A stretch of DNA of 33,032 nucleotides from an uncultured Ruminococcus sp. (GTDB lineage: Bacteria; Bacillota; Clostridia; Oscillospirales; Acutalibacteraceae), in the NCBI GenBank assembly GCA_902773135.1, contig CACYDP010000080.1, positions 1-33,032 on the forward strand, in the 5' to 3' direction. Made by a program: the position numbers and the translations under genes. This document shows positions 1 through 8,973 of the stretch, piece after piece. Below the pieces are notes generated by a model. The model saw only the letters and a program-made list of their open reading frames with translations. It ran no database searches and was not told the DNA's origin. Positions within the stretch are counted from its first letter, which is position 1. Each line of letters opens with the position of its first letter.

Positions 1-1200
1 CCACCTGTTGCTGCTCCTGTTACAGTTACTTTATCACCGAAGCTGATCGATGTTTTGTCGATAGTGGAAGTGTTTGCAAGAGCCGGTACTGTTACTGTAA
101 CGGTAAAGTTCTTGCCTACTACGGTACCTTCGCTGTCTTTTACACGAACCTTAACAGTGTATTTTGTTGCTGCACCGGGTTTAATCGATACCGTTTTGTT
201 CGTGCCGTATGACTGTTTGGTTGCCCAGTCGCTGTCGGTGTTCTTCTTGTAGGTTACTTCATACTTGTAAGTACCAGAGCCGCCTGTTGCTGCTGCGGTT
301 ACTTTCACGCTGTCACCGAGTTTGATCGATGTCTTGTCGATAGTAGAAGTATTAGTAAGCTCTGCCTTTGTTACTTTAAGAGTAAAGTCCTTATTGGCAA
401 TCGTGCCGTTAGAATCCTTAACCTTTACACGAATAGTATAGGTAGTTGCTGCACCGGGCTTAAATGCAACCGACTTGGTAGAAGAATAATCCTGTTTGGT
501 TGTCCATGAAGAATCGCCCGACTTCTTCACGAGTACGGCATAGTTATAATAACCTGAGCCGCCCGAAGCTGCTGCGGTGATCGTCACTTTATCGCCGTAT
601 TTGATGGAAGTTGCGGAGAGTGTGGAAGAGTTAGTAAGAGCTTTTGCTACATTAACAGTAAAGTTCTTGCCTACTATTGTACCTGCACTATCCTTTACAC
701 GAACTTTGACGGTGTAAGCTGTTGCTGCACCGGGTTTGATTGATACAGTCTTGTTAGTACCGTAAGACTGTTTAGTTGCCCAACTGCTGTCGGTGTTCTT
801 CTTGTAAGTTACTTCGTACTGATAAGTACCCGAGCCGCCTGTTGCTGCTGCGGTTACTTTTACGCTTTCACCAAGAGTGATAGCAGTCTTATCAATAGTA
901 GAAGTATTCTTGAGTTCTACCTTCTTAACAGTTACAGTGAAGTTTTTACCAACTACTGTACCGTCGTTGTCCTTTACACGAACCTTAACAGTATAAGTTG
1001 CTGCTGCACCGGGTTTGATCGATACAGTCTTGTTGGTGCTGTAAGACTGTTTGGTTGCCCAGCTGCTGTCGGTGGTCTTCTTATAAGTTACTTCATACTT
1101 ATAGGGACTTGTACCGCCCGAAGCGGCTGCTGTAACGGTAACAGTGTCACCGTAATTAATGGTTGTTGCGGAAATTGTGGAATTGTTTACGAGTGTTTTC
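1..1200 (-). repeat. Tandem repeats of about 93 codons in the amylase C-terminal region
   Basis: Equivalent points in successive copies fall at about 1120, 841, 565, 286 and 7, spacings of 279, 276, 279 and 279 nt, so four full copies and the start of a fifth are visible. Each encodes a beta-sandwich-like unit with core residues YKYEVTYKK, a D-S-x-W pair, KPGAA and YTVKVRVKD, resembling the triple-tyrosine (Y_Y_Y) or Fn3-like surface domains. Copies 1 and 3 share one N-terminal form (STxSATxIxYGD) and copies 2 and 4 another (STIDKTxIxLG), pointing to duplication of a two-copy unit. The array continues past the window edge. Likely a stalk or spacer; a binding role cannot be excluded. Confidence 0.9.
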
Positions 1201-4200
1201 ACATCGTCTTCGGTAACGGTAATAGTTGCTGTTGCTGTTTTACCGTTAGAAGATTTTGCGGTAATGGTAGCTGTACCCTTGCTGACACCTTTAACAACAC
1301 CTGCACTAACTGTTGCAACAGAAGTATTGCTTGAAGTCCATGTCAGTGTTTTGTTGGTTGCATTAGCAGGAGCAACCGTAGCTGTCAGTGTAACGCTTGA
1401 ACCCTTTGCTACTGTTGCACTTGTTTTATCAAGTTTAACAGAAGTAACATCAACATTAGAGCCGGAAGCCTCAGCGGTGAATGTCTTTGAAACAGTTGCT
1501 TTGTCACCCTTGGAGTCAGTGATCACGCACTTGATGGTATGTGAACCTGCCGAGCCGGGTGTCCAGGAATAAGTATCTGTTGAGCTGTTTGCCTTTACAA
1601 CAGTATCGTCAACAGAGAATTCGTAAGTGTAAGGAGCTGTACCGCCCATACCGATTCCCTTGAGAGTGAGAGCTGTTGTATCATACTGCGGAGCAGAGAG
1701 GTCTGTACCGAAGTTTACCTGGAGAGGTGTTTCTACCGGTATCGGAGGAACTTCGCCTGAACCGATTCTTGCAAAAGAAGTGGTTACATAGTCTTCGTCG
1801 CTCTTTTCAAAGCTATTTTTTTCCTGTGAGTTTGCTGCGTCATCAAGATCAGCATTATCATTCATAGCAAGGTCATAAGGCAGACAATCAAGAGCTGACA
1901 TACCCATTGTACCTACGAGAAGTACGCCGACACCTGTTGATTCAACATCACTCTTTGTGATGCCGAGTTCTGAAAGCGGAATAGACAGTTCATAGAAGAA
2001 GTCCATGGTAGCACTGCTGTGACCCTTTGTGTTAAAGTCAACCCATGCTGCCGATTCGTTTGTCATATCGCCTACTACACGCTTATTATTGGCACCATAA
2101 GCACCGTCAATACCGTAAACATTCTTGCTGAGTATACCCTTGCCATACTTCATTGTAACTTTTGAAGTGGTGGCATCGAGCATTTCAACGGGATTAAGAC
2201 CGCTGCTGTCGCCGCCGTATACCCAAGGACCATTGCCGCCCTTTGTATTGATGGAAATCAGTCGGTTAAAACTATTCTTGACAGTCAGACCGGAATTCCA
2301 GAGTGTTCCGCCTGTTGAAAGTGCACCTTTTTGACCGATAGCGTCACTGGTTTTACCTGTATCAACAAGGATAAAGAACGGGAATTCCTGTGTTTGCCAC
2401 AGTATACCCTGTGAGAGCGGATAGTCATCATTAGTAGCAACTACGTCCTGAACGTTTGTCATCTCCCACATCAGATAGATGTTAGTGTCATCATAAGCAC
2501 CATACAGTGCATAGAGGTCAACGGGGAGTTCGTACATAGAGTCGGGACGATATACACGGGGGTCATCATTTGCTGTGCCCTGTGCGATCAGCATTGAGCT
2601 GTCCCAGTCAGAAATATCGCCGTCTACGGAAATGGTTTTATTAGCACCCATACCGTTTTTGTTGGTTGAATAATAGCTTGTCAGCGATGCAGAAGAACTG
2701 GTTGTTTTAACAACATATTTCTTCTCATAAGTAAAGGTGTAAGATTTTTCTGTGCCGTCCGAACCTTTTGCGGTTGCTTTCACCGTAACGGTCGAATCGC
2801 CTATTTTACCTTCGCCGATAGTAACGGTCTTTGATGATGTAATTTCTTTAACAGGACCGTTATCAACAGAATAGGTACCGCTTACCGCATTTTCAAGAGA
2901 AAGCGTGATGTCCATTGTTTCTGTTGTGAAACTGGAACCTGATGCTTTGTTGGAAGTTACGGTAGGATCTTTTGTGATCGGTTCTACTTTGTAATCTTCC
3001 CACGTATGGTTGGCACTGAATTTCTTGGAAGTACCGCTGATCTTCATACCGGCTTCTCCATCGGCAGGGTATCTGTTGGTTGCCGAACCTGTACCATCAG
3101 AGAAAATAACCTGACCATTGGTTTCATAGCCTGTTACATCAAGAGCATAGAATCCCGTTGCGGAATCCACACTCATCTTCACGCCCGGCCATGCTGCCAT
3201 TGCTTTGGCTGTGCCGCTGCTTTCATCATAAACATAAGCATATACATTGCTCCATTTGTAGCTGGAGTTGTCGAAGTATATGCTTACGGTGGCATTAGGA
3301 TCTTTCTTGGTGTACTTATAGCTTGCCGTAGCAGCTGTACCGTCAGATTTTGTACCCGAAAGTTCTACTGTTACCGAGCTGCCTGCGGAGGTAGAAGAAC
3401 CTACCGTGATGGTCTGTCCGTTGGTATAAGAACCGGAAGCACCTTCGGAAGTTTTGTAAGTCGGGTTAGTTACATTATTAGCATTCAAAGTAACGGTAAG
3501 TGTATCAGTAAATGTAGTACCTGAAGAGGGGCTTGCTGATACGCCGCCCTTATCATAAATAACAGCGATACCTGAATCACCGATAGTACCTGTAATGGTT
3601 GTTTCTGTTACGACAAATTGATTACCTGATACTTCATCTGTATAAGTACCGGGTTTTGCATAACCGCCGCCGTTTTCAACGGTTACCTGTCCGCTGCCGC
3701 TGCCCTTTACGAGAACAGCACCGCCGCCTTTACGGGTAACAACAGAGCAGTTATTGGTGACTGTATAGTAGTCGGTTTTACCAATCATTGCATTGTTGAA
3801 ATGGTTAACTGCTGCTACTTCTTTGCTGGTAAAGTGTGTGCTGCCCTTAGCACCGATTTTAATATCGTCTTTGACAGCTGTTGAGGGACGTGAAAAATAA
3901 AGTGCCGTAATGCCGTTGCGGCTTGCTGCTACTGCATAAGCTCTGTCGATGACATTCTGGCTCATTTCATTCGAATAGCCCCAGTCCTTATTGTTAGACC
4001 ATGTATCGTGACTTTCGCCCCAGTACAGCAGTTTGCTGTTATCCAGTCCCATCCATTCTGCACAGTAGTTGCCGAAAGCTGCGGGAGCTGTACCGCTGTT
4101 AAACGAGTTACGAAGTGTCATACCGTACGGGCTGTCTGTGATTCCGATATAATTGGAATACTCTTTCATAACAGAGATAGCCTGCTGTCTCTGACCCGAA

Positions 4201-4973
4201 CCTTCATCAAAAGAAAGTCCCGGGTTGTTCAGGATCTCGCCGTAATACCAAAGGCTGCTGTCCTTGGTTACATTCGGCCAGAACTGGTCGCCTTCACTGG
4301 GAAGACCGATATGTTTAGCGGCATCAAAACGGATACCGTCAACACCGACACCCTTCAGTTCCTGAATGTAGTTGTACACACACTGCTGTACATAAGAATG
4401 TTCAGTATTAAGGTCGGGCATACCAATCTTACCGTGTGTTACTCTGTAACGGTCGCCGTCATCAGCGTTTCCGTCATAATTATGCCAATACTGACTGTCT
4501 TTCAGATCATCCTGAATATTACTGTGGTCACCTGCAAGGTGGTTGGCAACAACGTCGGCAATAATCTTAATGCCATACTTGTCTGCTTCTGAGCAAAGTC
4601 TCGCCAAAGACTCCTTATTACCCATTGCATTAGAGCCGATATAGAAACCTGTTGGCTGGTAGAACCACCACCATGCTCCTGTACCGGAAGTTGCCTGCGG
4701 CGGAGAAGTCTGAATAGATGTAAATCCTGCTTCTGCAATTTCAGGAAGCATTGCGGTAATATCATCATATTTCCAGCAGAAACAGTGAAGAATATTACCG
4801 TCCTGAATATTGTCCGCCAATCCGTAGTCCGATGACGCCGCATCGACTGTTGTTGCCGACATCAGCGTACTGCCAAGTCCCGTGAAAGTAGAAGCAAGAA
4901 GTGCTGCGGAAAGCATAACGCTTGCAACCTTGCTGCCTATACGATAACGACTTGACTGTGTTTCGTTTTTCAC
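1..4973 (-). CDS. Multimodular extracellular GH13_28 alpha-amylase with CBM26-like and CBM74-like modules (3' end outside window)
   Basis: Secreted endo-acting starch hydrolase; at least 1657 codons are visible and the C-terminus lies beyond base 1. I chose the GTG at 4973-4971, 11 nt after AAGGAG; the export signal runs to about residue 46. The GH13 domain (about 50-472) has an AmyE-like QTSP motif and all four conserved regions: DVVANH at 140-145, nucleophile D217 in GIRFDAAKH, acid/base E246 in YYGEIL, and H322-D323 in GESHD. After it come an Ig-like domain (474-556), a CBM26-like starch-binding domain (about 558-660), another Ig-like domain (665-755), and a large module at about 770-1071. 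That module starts near DGDISDW and has the size and position expected of CBM74, usually found beside CBM25/26. An Ig/PKD-like domain, a BIG2 domain (about 1170-1250) and tandem repeats follow. GH13 assignment is certain; CBM74 is from memory of the family and less sure. The anchoring end is not visible. Confidence 0.93.
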   Translation of the reverse strand, partial: MKNETQSSRYRIGSKVASVMLSAALLASTFTGLGSTLMSATTVDAASSDYGLADNIQDGNILHCFCWKYDDITAMLPEIAEAGFTSIQTSPPQATSGTGAWWWFYQPTGFYIGSNAMGNKESLARLCSEADKYGIKIIADVVANHLAGDHSNIQDDLKDSQYWHNYDGNADDGDRYRVTHGKIGMPDLNTEHSYVQQCVYNYIQELKGVGVDGIRFDAAKHIGLPSEGDQFWPNVTKDSSLWYYGEILNNPGLSFDEGSGQRQQAISVMKEYSNYIGITDSPYGMTLRNSFNSGTAPAAFGNYCAEWMGLDNSKLLYWGESHDTWSNNKDWGYSNEMSQNVIDRAYAVAASRNGITALYFSRPSTAVKDDIKIGAKGSTHFTSKEVAAVNHFNNAMIGKTDYYTVTNNCSVVTRKGGGAVLVKGSGSGQVTVENGGGYAKPGTYTDEVSGNQFVVTETTITGTIGDSGIAVIYDKGGVSASPSSGTTFTDTLTVTLNANNVTNPTYKTSEGASGSYTNGQTITVGSSTSAGSSVTVELSGTKSDGTAATASYKYTKKDPNATVSIYFDNSSYKWSNVYAYVYDESSGTAKAMAAWPGVKMSVDSATGFYALDVTGYETNGQVIFSDGTGSATNRYPADGEAGMKISGTSKKFSANHTWEDYKVEPITKDPTVTSNKASGSSFTTETMDITLSLENAVSGTYSVDNGPVKEITSSKTVTIGEGKIGDSTVTVKATAKGSDGTEKSYTFTYEKKYVVKTTSSSASLTSYYSTNKNGMGANKTISVDGDISDWDSSMLIAQGTANDDPRVYRPDSMYELPVDLYALYGAYDDTNIYLMWEMTNVQDVVATNDDYPLSQGILWQTQEFPFFILVDTGKTSDAIGQKGALSTGGTLWNSGLTVKNSFNRLISINTKGGNGPWVYGGDSSGLNPVEMLDATTSKVTMKYGKGILSKNVYGIDGAYGANNKRVVGDMTNESAAWVDFNTKGHSSATMDFFYELSIPLSELGITKSDVESTGVGVLLVGTMGMSALDCLPYDLAMNDNADLDDAANSQEKNSFEKSDEDYVTTSFARIGSGEVPPIPVETPLQVNFGTDLSAPQYDTTALTLKGIGMGGTAPYTYEFSVDDTVVKANSSTDTYSWTPGSAGSHTIKCVITDSKGDKATVSKTFTAEASGSNVDVTSVKLDKTSATVAKGSSVTLTATVAPANATNKTLTWTSSNTSVATVSAGVVKGVSKGTATITAKSSNGKTATATITVTEDDVKTLVNNSTISATTINYGDTVTVTAAASGGTSPYKYEVTYKKTTDSSWATKQSYSTNKTVSIKPGAAATYTVKVRVKDNDGTVVGKNFTVTVKKVELKNTSTIDKTAITLGESVKVTAAATGGSGTYQYEVTYKKNTDSSWATKQSYGTNKTVSIKPGAATAYTVKVRVKDSAGTIVGKNFTVNVAKALTNSSTLSATSIKYGDKVTITAAASGGSGYYNYAVLVKKSGDSSWTTKQDYSSTKSVAFKPGAATTYTIRVKVKDSNGTIANKDFTLKVTKAELTNTSTIDKTSIKLGDSVKVTAAATGGSGTYKYEVTYKKNTDSDWATKQSYGTNKTVSIKPGAATKYTVKVRVKDSEGTVVGKNFTVTVTVPALANTSTIDKTSISFGDKVTVTGAATG

Positions 4974-5095
4974 TAAAGATCACGCTCCTTGTTTTGTTGT
5001 ATAGTTTGACAAGAGTGTCTCCGAAGCCGCACAATATATCCCTTCAGCAAATGTATCAACATATTGCATATATTATTGCGACTTTCCTCAAATTT

Positions 5096-5125
5096 ATTTT
5101 AACACTTAGGATTAAATTTTGTAAA
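5096..5125 (-). promoter_or_regulatory. Predicted sigma-A promoter of the multimodular amylase
   Basis: On the minus strand TTTACA (5125-5120) and TAAAAT (5101-5096) are separated by 18 bases. A second, weaker candidate (TTGATA, 17 bases, TATTGT) lies nearer the gene around 5030-5060. Carbon-source control is likely for an amylase but no convincing cre-type operator was recognised. Confidence 0.5.
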
Positions 5126-5428
5126 GTGGCTTGAATTTCACATTCATATTTTACAACTGTAATATTTTCTGTTTTCAAATTATAAAATCGCCGTTTTTTG
5201 TTTATTTTATAAATACGAAATGAAATTCATAGGTTAATTTAACCATATTATTTTTATCTTTTGGTTATTATATATAATTTTTAATTAAATTTTTAGAAAA
5301 AATTACAATAAATTTTTTTAGCATTTTAAACAAATTCAAAATTTTTTTTCTTCAAAATAAATGCATTTTTTCATTAAACCTTAAATTAATTCAAGGTTGC
5401 ATTAATTTTGAATTAATTTTTCATTCAT

Positions 5429-5466
5429 AAAAAGCATCGCCGCATACCCAAAGGTACACGACGATG
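5429..5466 (-). terminator. Rho-independent terminator of the membrane-tethered amylase
   Basis: On the minus strand positions 5466 to 5435 form a 14-bp stem with a 4-nt loop; three of the pairs are G-U wobbles. Five T residues follow. It sits 34 nt after the stop codon of the 5500-7986 gene. The wobbles are mismatches on the plus strand, so it is directional. Confidence 0.8.
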
Positions 5467-5499
5467 TCAAAATCATTCGATAGAATGAATCATCATCTA

Positions 5500-7986
5500 T
5501 TACTGTTCACGTTTTTTCTTGGAATTCACAAGAACAACTGCTGCCGAAATGCCTGCCATCACCAAAGCCGCAAAAGCAACTGTCATTGTGCTGTCAGATG
5601 TATCAACAGAAACGGTTGAATCACCTTTGTCACTATTGACAGTAACGGTTGAAACCGCTGTACTTGTTGTACCGGCTGTACTTGATTTGCTTGATGTGCT
5701 AACTGTACTGGTTGCAGTTGATGCAGCGGATACAGCCGAAGATGTTGATACGGTTGAAACCGTACCTGTCGTACTTACTGTACTGATGTCTGATGTTGTT
5801 TTGCTGCTTTCTTCTGTACTTACATCAGATGTATCCGATGTTTCAGACGAAGGTTCCACAGAGGGTTCATCTGAGGGTTCAGCGGAAGGTTCTTTGGACG
5901 GCTCCTCTGAGGGTTCTTCAGAAGGTTCTTCGGACGGTTCCTCTGAGGGTTTTTCAGAAGGCTCTTCGGACGGCTCCTTTGAGGGCTCCTCAGAAGGTTC
6001 TTCAGAAGGTTCCGGTTCATCACTCGGGAGATCTACCCATTTTGTACCGTCGTACAATTTTTTGTCGGTATAGGCCATTGTCAGACCGTCCTGCATCGCA
6101 CCGGGAATCTGATCGCCTGCACCGTTATTGAAGATAACCATAATATGTGAGCATTTAGCAAACTGTTCGGGAAGTTCATATTTAAAGTAGTGTTCGCCGC
6201 AGTCTTCCATTTTTTCACCGGGCCATGTTGCATTGGTGATCGTTACCGCACCGCTTTCATCATAAATATAAACGTTGACAGTAGACCAATCTGTATCTTT
6301 GTTGTCAAGTACAACACCACCCTTTTCGAGTGTGGGAAGTGTTCTGACTGCTTCTTTGGTATATCTGTAAACAGCACTTACTTCGTTGCCATTTGTACCT
6401 GTACCGGTAAGAGTAACGGTAATCACGGTATCAGCTGCTGAAGCTGCACCTATTTCGATGGTGTCACCGTCCGTAAACGTACCTTCTGCCCCCTCAGATG
6501 TTGTATATTTAGCATCTGTTACATCAAGGGCATTGAGTGTAACGGTCAATGTATCTGCTGCAAAACTGGTACCTGTATCAGGTGAAGCGGAAACTCTGCT
6601 GTTAAAGTGTGAATCATATACAACTGCTATACCGCTTTCGCCTACTGTACCGGTAATCGTTGTTTCTGTTACAACAAATTCATTGCCTGTGACTTCATCT
6701 CTGTATGTACCGGGAGCAACATAGCTGCCGCCGTTTTCAACGGTAACTTCTCCGCTGCCGCTGCCGCATACAATCACAGCACCGCCGTCTTTGCGTGTTA
6801 CAACAGCACAGTTATTGCTTTTAGTATAGCAATCTTCTTTACCTGCCATTGCATTATGGAAATGGTTAACAGCAGCTATTTCTGCACTGGTAAAATGTGT
6901 ACTGCCCTTTACACCGATGCGGATACTGTCCCTTGCGGTTGCTTCGGGACGTGAAAGGTAAACAGCAGATGCACCATTTCTGGCTGCTGCAACGGCATAA
7001 GCACGGTCAACCGCATTCTGTGTACAAGCATTGGTGCCCTTGCCTTCTTCATTGGAATAGGTATCGTGACTTTCGCCCCAGTAGACAAGTTTGTCTGCCG
7101 AAACACCTTTGCTAATCCAGTTACCATCTTTGGAGGGTGCTTTTCCGTTTTTAAAAGCATCGATCAGATTGGTACCGTAACCACTGTCCGTCACAGACAT
7201 ATATTCAGCATATTCTGCCATCAGATAGTCTTTGCCTTTGCCGTCGACAGGACCATTCAGAATTTCGCCGTAGTTATACAGTCCCGAAGAGGTAACAGCA
7301 GGCCAGAAATTACAGTCTTCACTCGGAAGTGCAATATGTTTTGCTGCGTCCCAGCGTATACCGTCAACACCCAGTTCTTTGAGTTCTTCGATATAATTGG
7401 CTACTACTTCCTGTACATATTCATTTTCGGAATTAATATCCTGCATACCTATATCGCCTTGTGTTACCTGTGTACGATCGCCGTAACTGATAACGGGACC
7501 GTAAGTATGCCAGTACTCATCCGCTTTCAGATCGTCCTGAATGTTTTCGTGGTTATCTGCCAGATGGTTAGCTACAACATCAACAATGACATTAATACCG
7601 TAAGCCTCCGCCGCATCGCAGAGTTCCTTGAGTTCTTCTTTTGTACCAAGTTCGTTGGTACCTACCGAAAAGCTGAGCGGCTGATAAAGCCAGTACCATG
7701 CACCCGCACCTTCACTGGGCTGAACAGGTGACGTCTGAATTGAAGTAAATCCTGCTTTCGCAATATTTTCCAGTTCGTCCTGAATGTCGGTATACTTCCA
7801 GTCAAAGCAATGGAGAATCGTACCGTCCTGAATATTATCCGCCAGTTCATAGCTGCTTACGTCCACCGGATCAGGAGTTGCCAGGGCAATCGTACCCATA
7901 CCGGCAAACGCTGCTGCCGCAACGCTGCCTGCAAGAGCTACGCAAAGCACACGTTTACGAACTTTGGTTTGTTTTTCCGTACTCAT
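5500..7986 (-). CDS. Membrane-tethered GH13_28 alpha-amylase with CBM26-like domain
   Basis: Secreted alpha-amylase of 828 aa, paralogous to the next gene downstream over the catalytic, Ig-like and CBM26-like regions. ATG at 7986 follows AGAGGA at 8 nt. The signal peptide ends near residue 37 (ALA). Catalytic regions are intact: D136 in DVVANH, nucleophile D213 in GIRWDAAKH, E241 in YNYGEIL, and D308 in GESHD. An Ig-like domain (about 472-553) and a CBM26-like domain (555-652, with VNVYIYDE and ATWPGEKM) follow. A linker of P-S-E-E-type tetrapeptides occupies about 656-712, then a Ser/Thr/Val-rich stretch. It ends with a hydrophobic helix (801-820) and KKKREQ. The tail resembles a wall-anchor signal but has no LPXTG, so it is probably a membrane anchor. 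It likely makes maltooligosaccharides at the cell surface. Confidence 0.95.
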   Translation of the reverse strand: MSTEKQTKVRKRVLCVALAGSVAAAAFAGMGTIALATPDPVDVSSYELADNIQDGTILHCFDWKYTDIQDELENIAKAGFTSIQTSPVQPSEGAGAWYWLYQPLSFSVGTNELGTKEELKELCDAAEAYGINVIVDVVANHLADNHENIQDDLKADEYWHTYGPVISYGDRTQVTQGDIGMQDINSENEYVQEVVANYIEELKELGVDGIRWDAAKHIALPSEDCNFWPAVTSSGLYNYGEILNGPVDGKGKDYLMAEYAEYMSVTDSGYGTNLIDAFKNGKAPSKDGNWISKGVSADKLVYWGESHDTYSNEEGKGTNACTQNAVDRAYAVAAARNGASAVYLSRPEATARDSIRIGVKGSTHFTSAEIAAVNHFHNAMAGKEDCYTKSNNCAVVTRKDGGAVIVCGSGSGEVTVENGGSYVAPGTYRDEVTGNEFVVTETTITGTVGESGIAVVYDSHFNSRVSASPDTGTSFAADTLTVTLNALDVTDAKYTTSEGAEGTFTDGDTIEIGAASAADTVITVTLTGTGTNGNEVSAVYRYTKEAVRTLPTLEKGGVVLDNKDTDWSTVNVYIYDESGAVTITNATWPGEKMEDCGEHYFKYELPEQFAKCSHIMVIFNNGAGDQIPGAMQDGLTMAYTDKKLYDGTKWVDLPSDEPEPSEEPSEEPSKEPSEEPSEKPSEEPSEEPSEEPSEEPSKEPSAEPSDEPSVEPSSETSDTSDVSTEESSKTTSDISTVSTTGTVSTVSTSSAVSAASTATSTVSTSSKSSTAGTTSTAVSTVTVNSDKGDSTVSVDTSDSTMTVAFAALVMAGISAAVVLVNSKKKREQ
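5850..6020 (-). repeat. PSEEPS-type tetrapeptide repeat linker
   Basis: A 12-nt periodic low-complexity tract encodes about 14 units of P-S-(E/K/D/A)-(E/K). It separates the starch-binding domain from the Ser/Thr region and membrane helix of the tethered amylase. Such acidic, proline-rich tracts are typical extended wall-spanning spacers. Confidence 0.85.
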
Positions 7987-8026
7987 ATAAATCTTCCTCT
8001 CATAAAAAATAAACTATACATTTTAT

Positions 8027-8055
8027 ATTTTATCATTTTATGCACCAATATGCAA
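8027..8055 (-). promoter_or_regulatory. Predicted sigma-A promoter of the tethered amylase
   Basis: On the minus strand TTGCAT (8055-8050) and TAAAAT (8032-8027) are 17 bases apart, about 40 nt upstream of the ATG. A shifted -10 is possible because TAAAAT also occurs at 8040-8035. Confidence 0.6.
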
Positions 8056-8213
8056 ATACACATTTTTTCACATTTGAATCTTTTTAGAAAAAATAACATT
8101 CCGCATTTGCTTTATCAACTTCATTTTAGATATTATCAACAATTTATCAATTTGAAATTGTTAAAATCCAAAACAAAATCATCTTTTCTGCACAATAAAT
8201 CATAAAATAATTT

Positions 8214-8252
8214 ATGCATATAGCCGATATTATAACATATGACTATATGCAT
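8214..8252 (-). terminator. Perfect 10-bp inverted repeat after the cytidylyltransferase gene, possible terminator
   Basis: ATGCATATAG (8214-8223) and CTATATGCAT (8243-8252) are exact inverted copies with a 19-nt loop, starting 13 nt past the stop codon of the polysaccharide operon. On the minus strand AAATTATTTT follows. The stem is A+T-rich and the T tract is broken, so it is either a weak terminator or an operator for the amylase promoter just downstream. Confidence 0.45.
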
Positions 8253-8265
8253 CAGCCAAAATGTG

Positions 8266-8973
8266 TCAATTATCAAAATCCCGGGCAATCAATTTTGCCA
8301 GTTCGTAATCACAAGGATAAGTAATTTTGATATTCAAGCTGTTTCCGTCAATCAGACAAACTTCATAACCTTTCCGCTGATACAAACTGCACACATCGGT
8401 TGCTTTTTGAAGTTCAGCCGTATCAATGCTGCCGTATACTTCTTTAAATGAAGCCAATCGGAATGTCTGCGGTGTCTGTACTGATCTCAATTGACTTCTG
8501 TCAGGGAACTGATCAGCTGTAATCCCGTTTTCCGAATAGACTACGGTGTCTGTCATCGGTACAGCAGCCGTACAAATTTGGCAGTGTTCCAATGCATTGA
8601 TACTGTCGCTGATCATTTTATTTGTTACAAACGGTCTTACGGCATCGTGAGTGATGATAATATCGTCTTCCGACAAGTGCAATTGTTTTTCGGCTGAGGA
8701 AACAATATTCCTTATGGTTGCATTTCTGTCTGCTCCACCCTCAACGGCATAGACATTTTTATTTCCCGCAAAATATTTTTTAATAAGATAATCCATATGT
8801 TCTTTATAAATCGGATTAATCCCAACGATTACCGCATCGATATAACCGCTTGACAAAAAACGTTCCATCGTATAGACCAAAATCGGACGTTTTTCCAGTT
8901 CCAGAAACTGTTTCGGCAAATCGCCTCCCATACGTGAACCCGAACCGCCCGCAACAATACCTGCCATAATCAT
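8266..8973 (-). CDS. TarI/IspD-family cytidylyltransferase, probably polyol-phosphate activating
   Basis: Cytosolic nucleotidyltransferase of 235 aa that joins CMP to a sugar- or polyol-phosphate. The N-terminal motif AGGSGSRMG (8-16), the LPKQF lysine (K21), GGADRN and THDAVRPF mark the IspD/TarI family. Wording such as GGADRN and a C-terminal LNIKIT fits TarI (ribitol-5-phosphate cytidylyltransferase) better than housekeeping IspD, and the gene is last in a surface-polysaccharide operon. The usual TarI partner, a TarJ dehydrogenase, is not in the window. The ATG overlaps the previous stop codon (ATGA), implying coupled translation. IspD cannot be excluded without comparison, so I give no gene symbol. 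Confidence 0.85.
   Translation of the reverse strand: MIMAGIVAGGSGSRMGGDLPKQFLELEKRPILVYTMERFLSSGYIDAVIVGINPIYKEHMDYLIKKYFAGNKNVYAVEGGADRNATIRNIVSSAEKQLHLSEDDIIITHDAVRPFVTNKMISDSINALEHCQICTAAVPMTDTVVYSENGITADQFPDRSQLRSVQTPQTFRLASFKEVYGSIDTAELQKATDVCSLYQRKGYEVCLIDGNSLNIKITYPCDYELAKLIARDFDN

Larger units (their letters stand above)
4974..5499. other. AT-rich intergenic region between the two amylase genes
   Basis: No gene is seen in these 526 bases. They hold the terminator of the upstream amylase, a very A+T-rich stretch (about 5200-5430), and a promoter with a leader of roughly 120 nt for the multimodular amylase. The short open frames here lack ribosome sites and recognisable protein. Confidence 0.7.

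Noticed and set aside
4795-5034. Minus-strand frame overlapping the start of the multimodular amylase
   Set aside because: It is out of frame with the signal peptide and catalytic domain and has no protein-like composition. The GTG at 4973 gives a proper export signal.
5500-6100. Short direct repeats here and at 25609-26192 as a possible CRISPR array
   Set aside because: The 12-15 nt units run in frame inside genes, without spacers of constant length and without cas genes.
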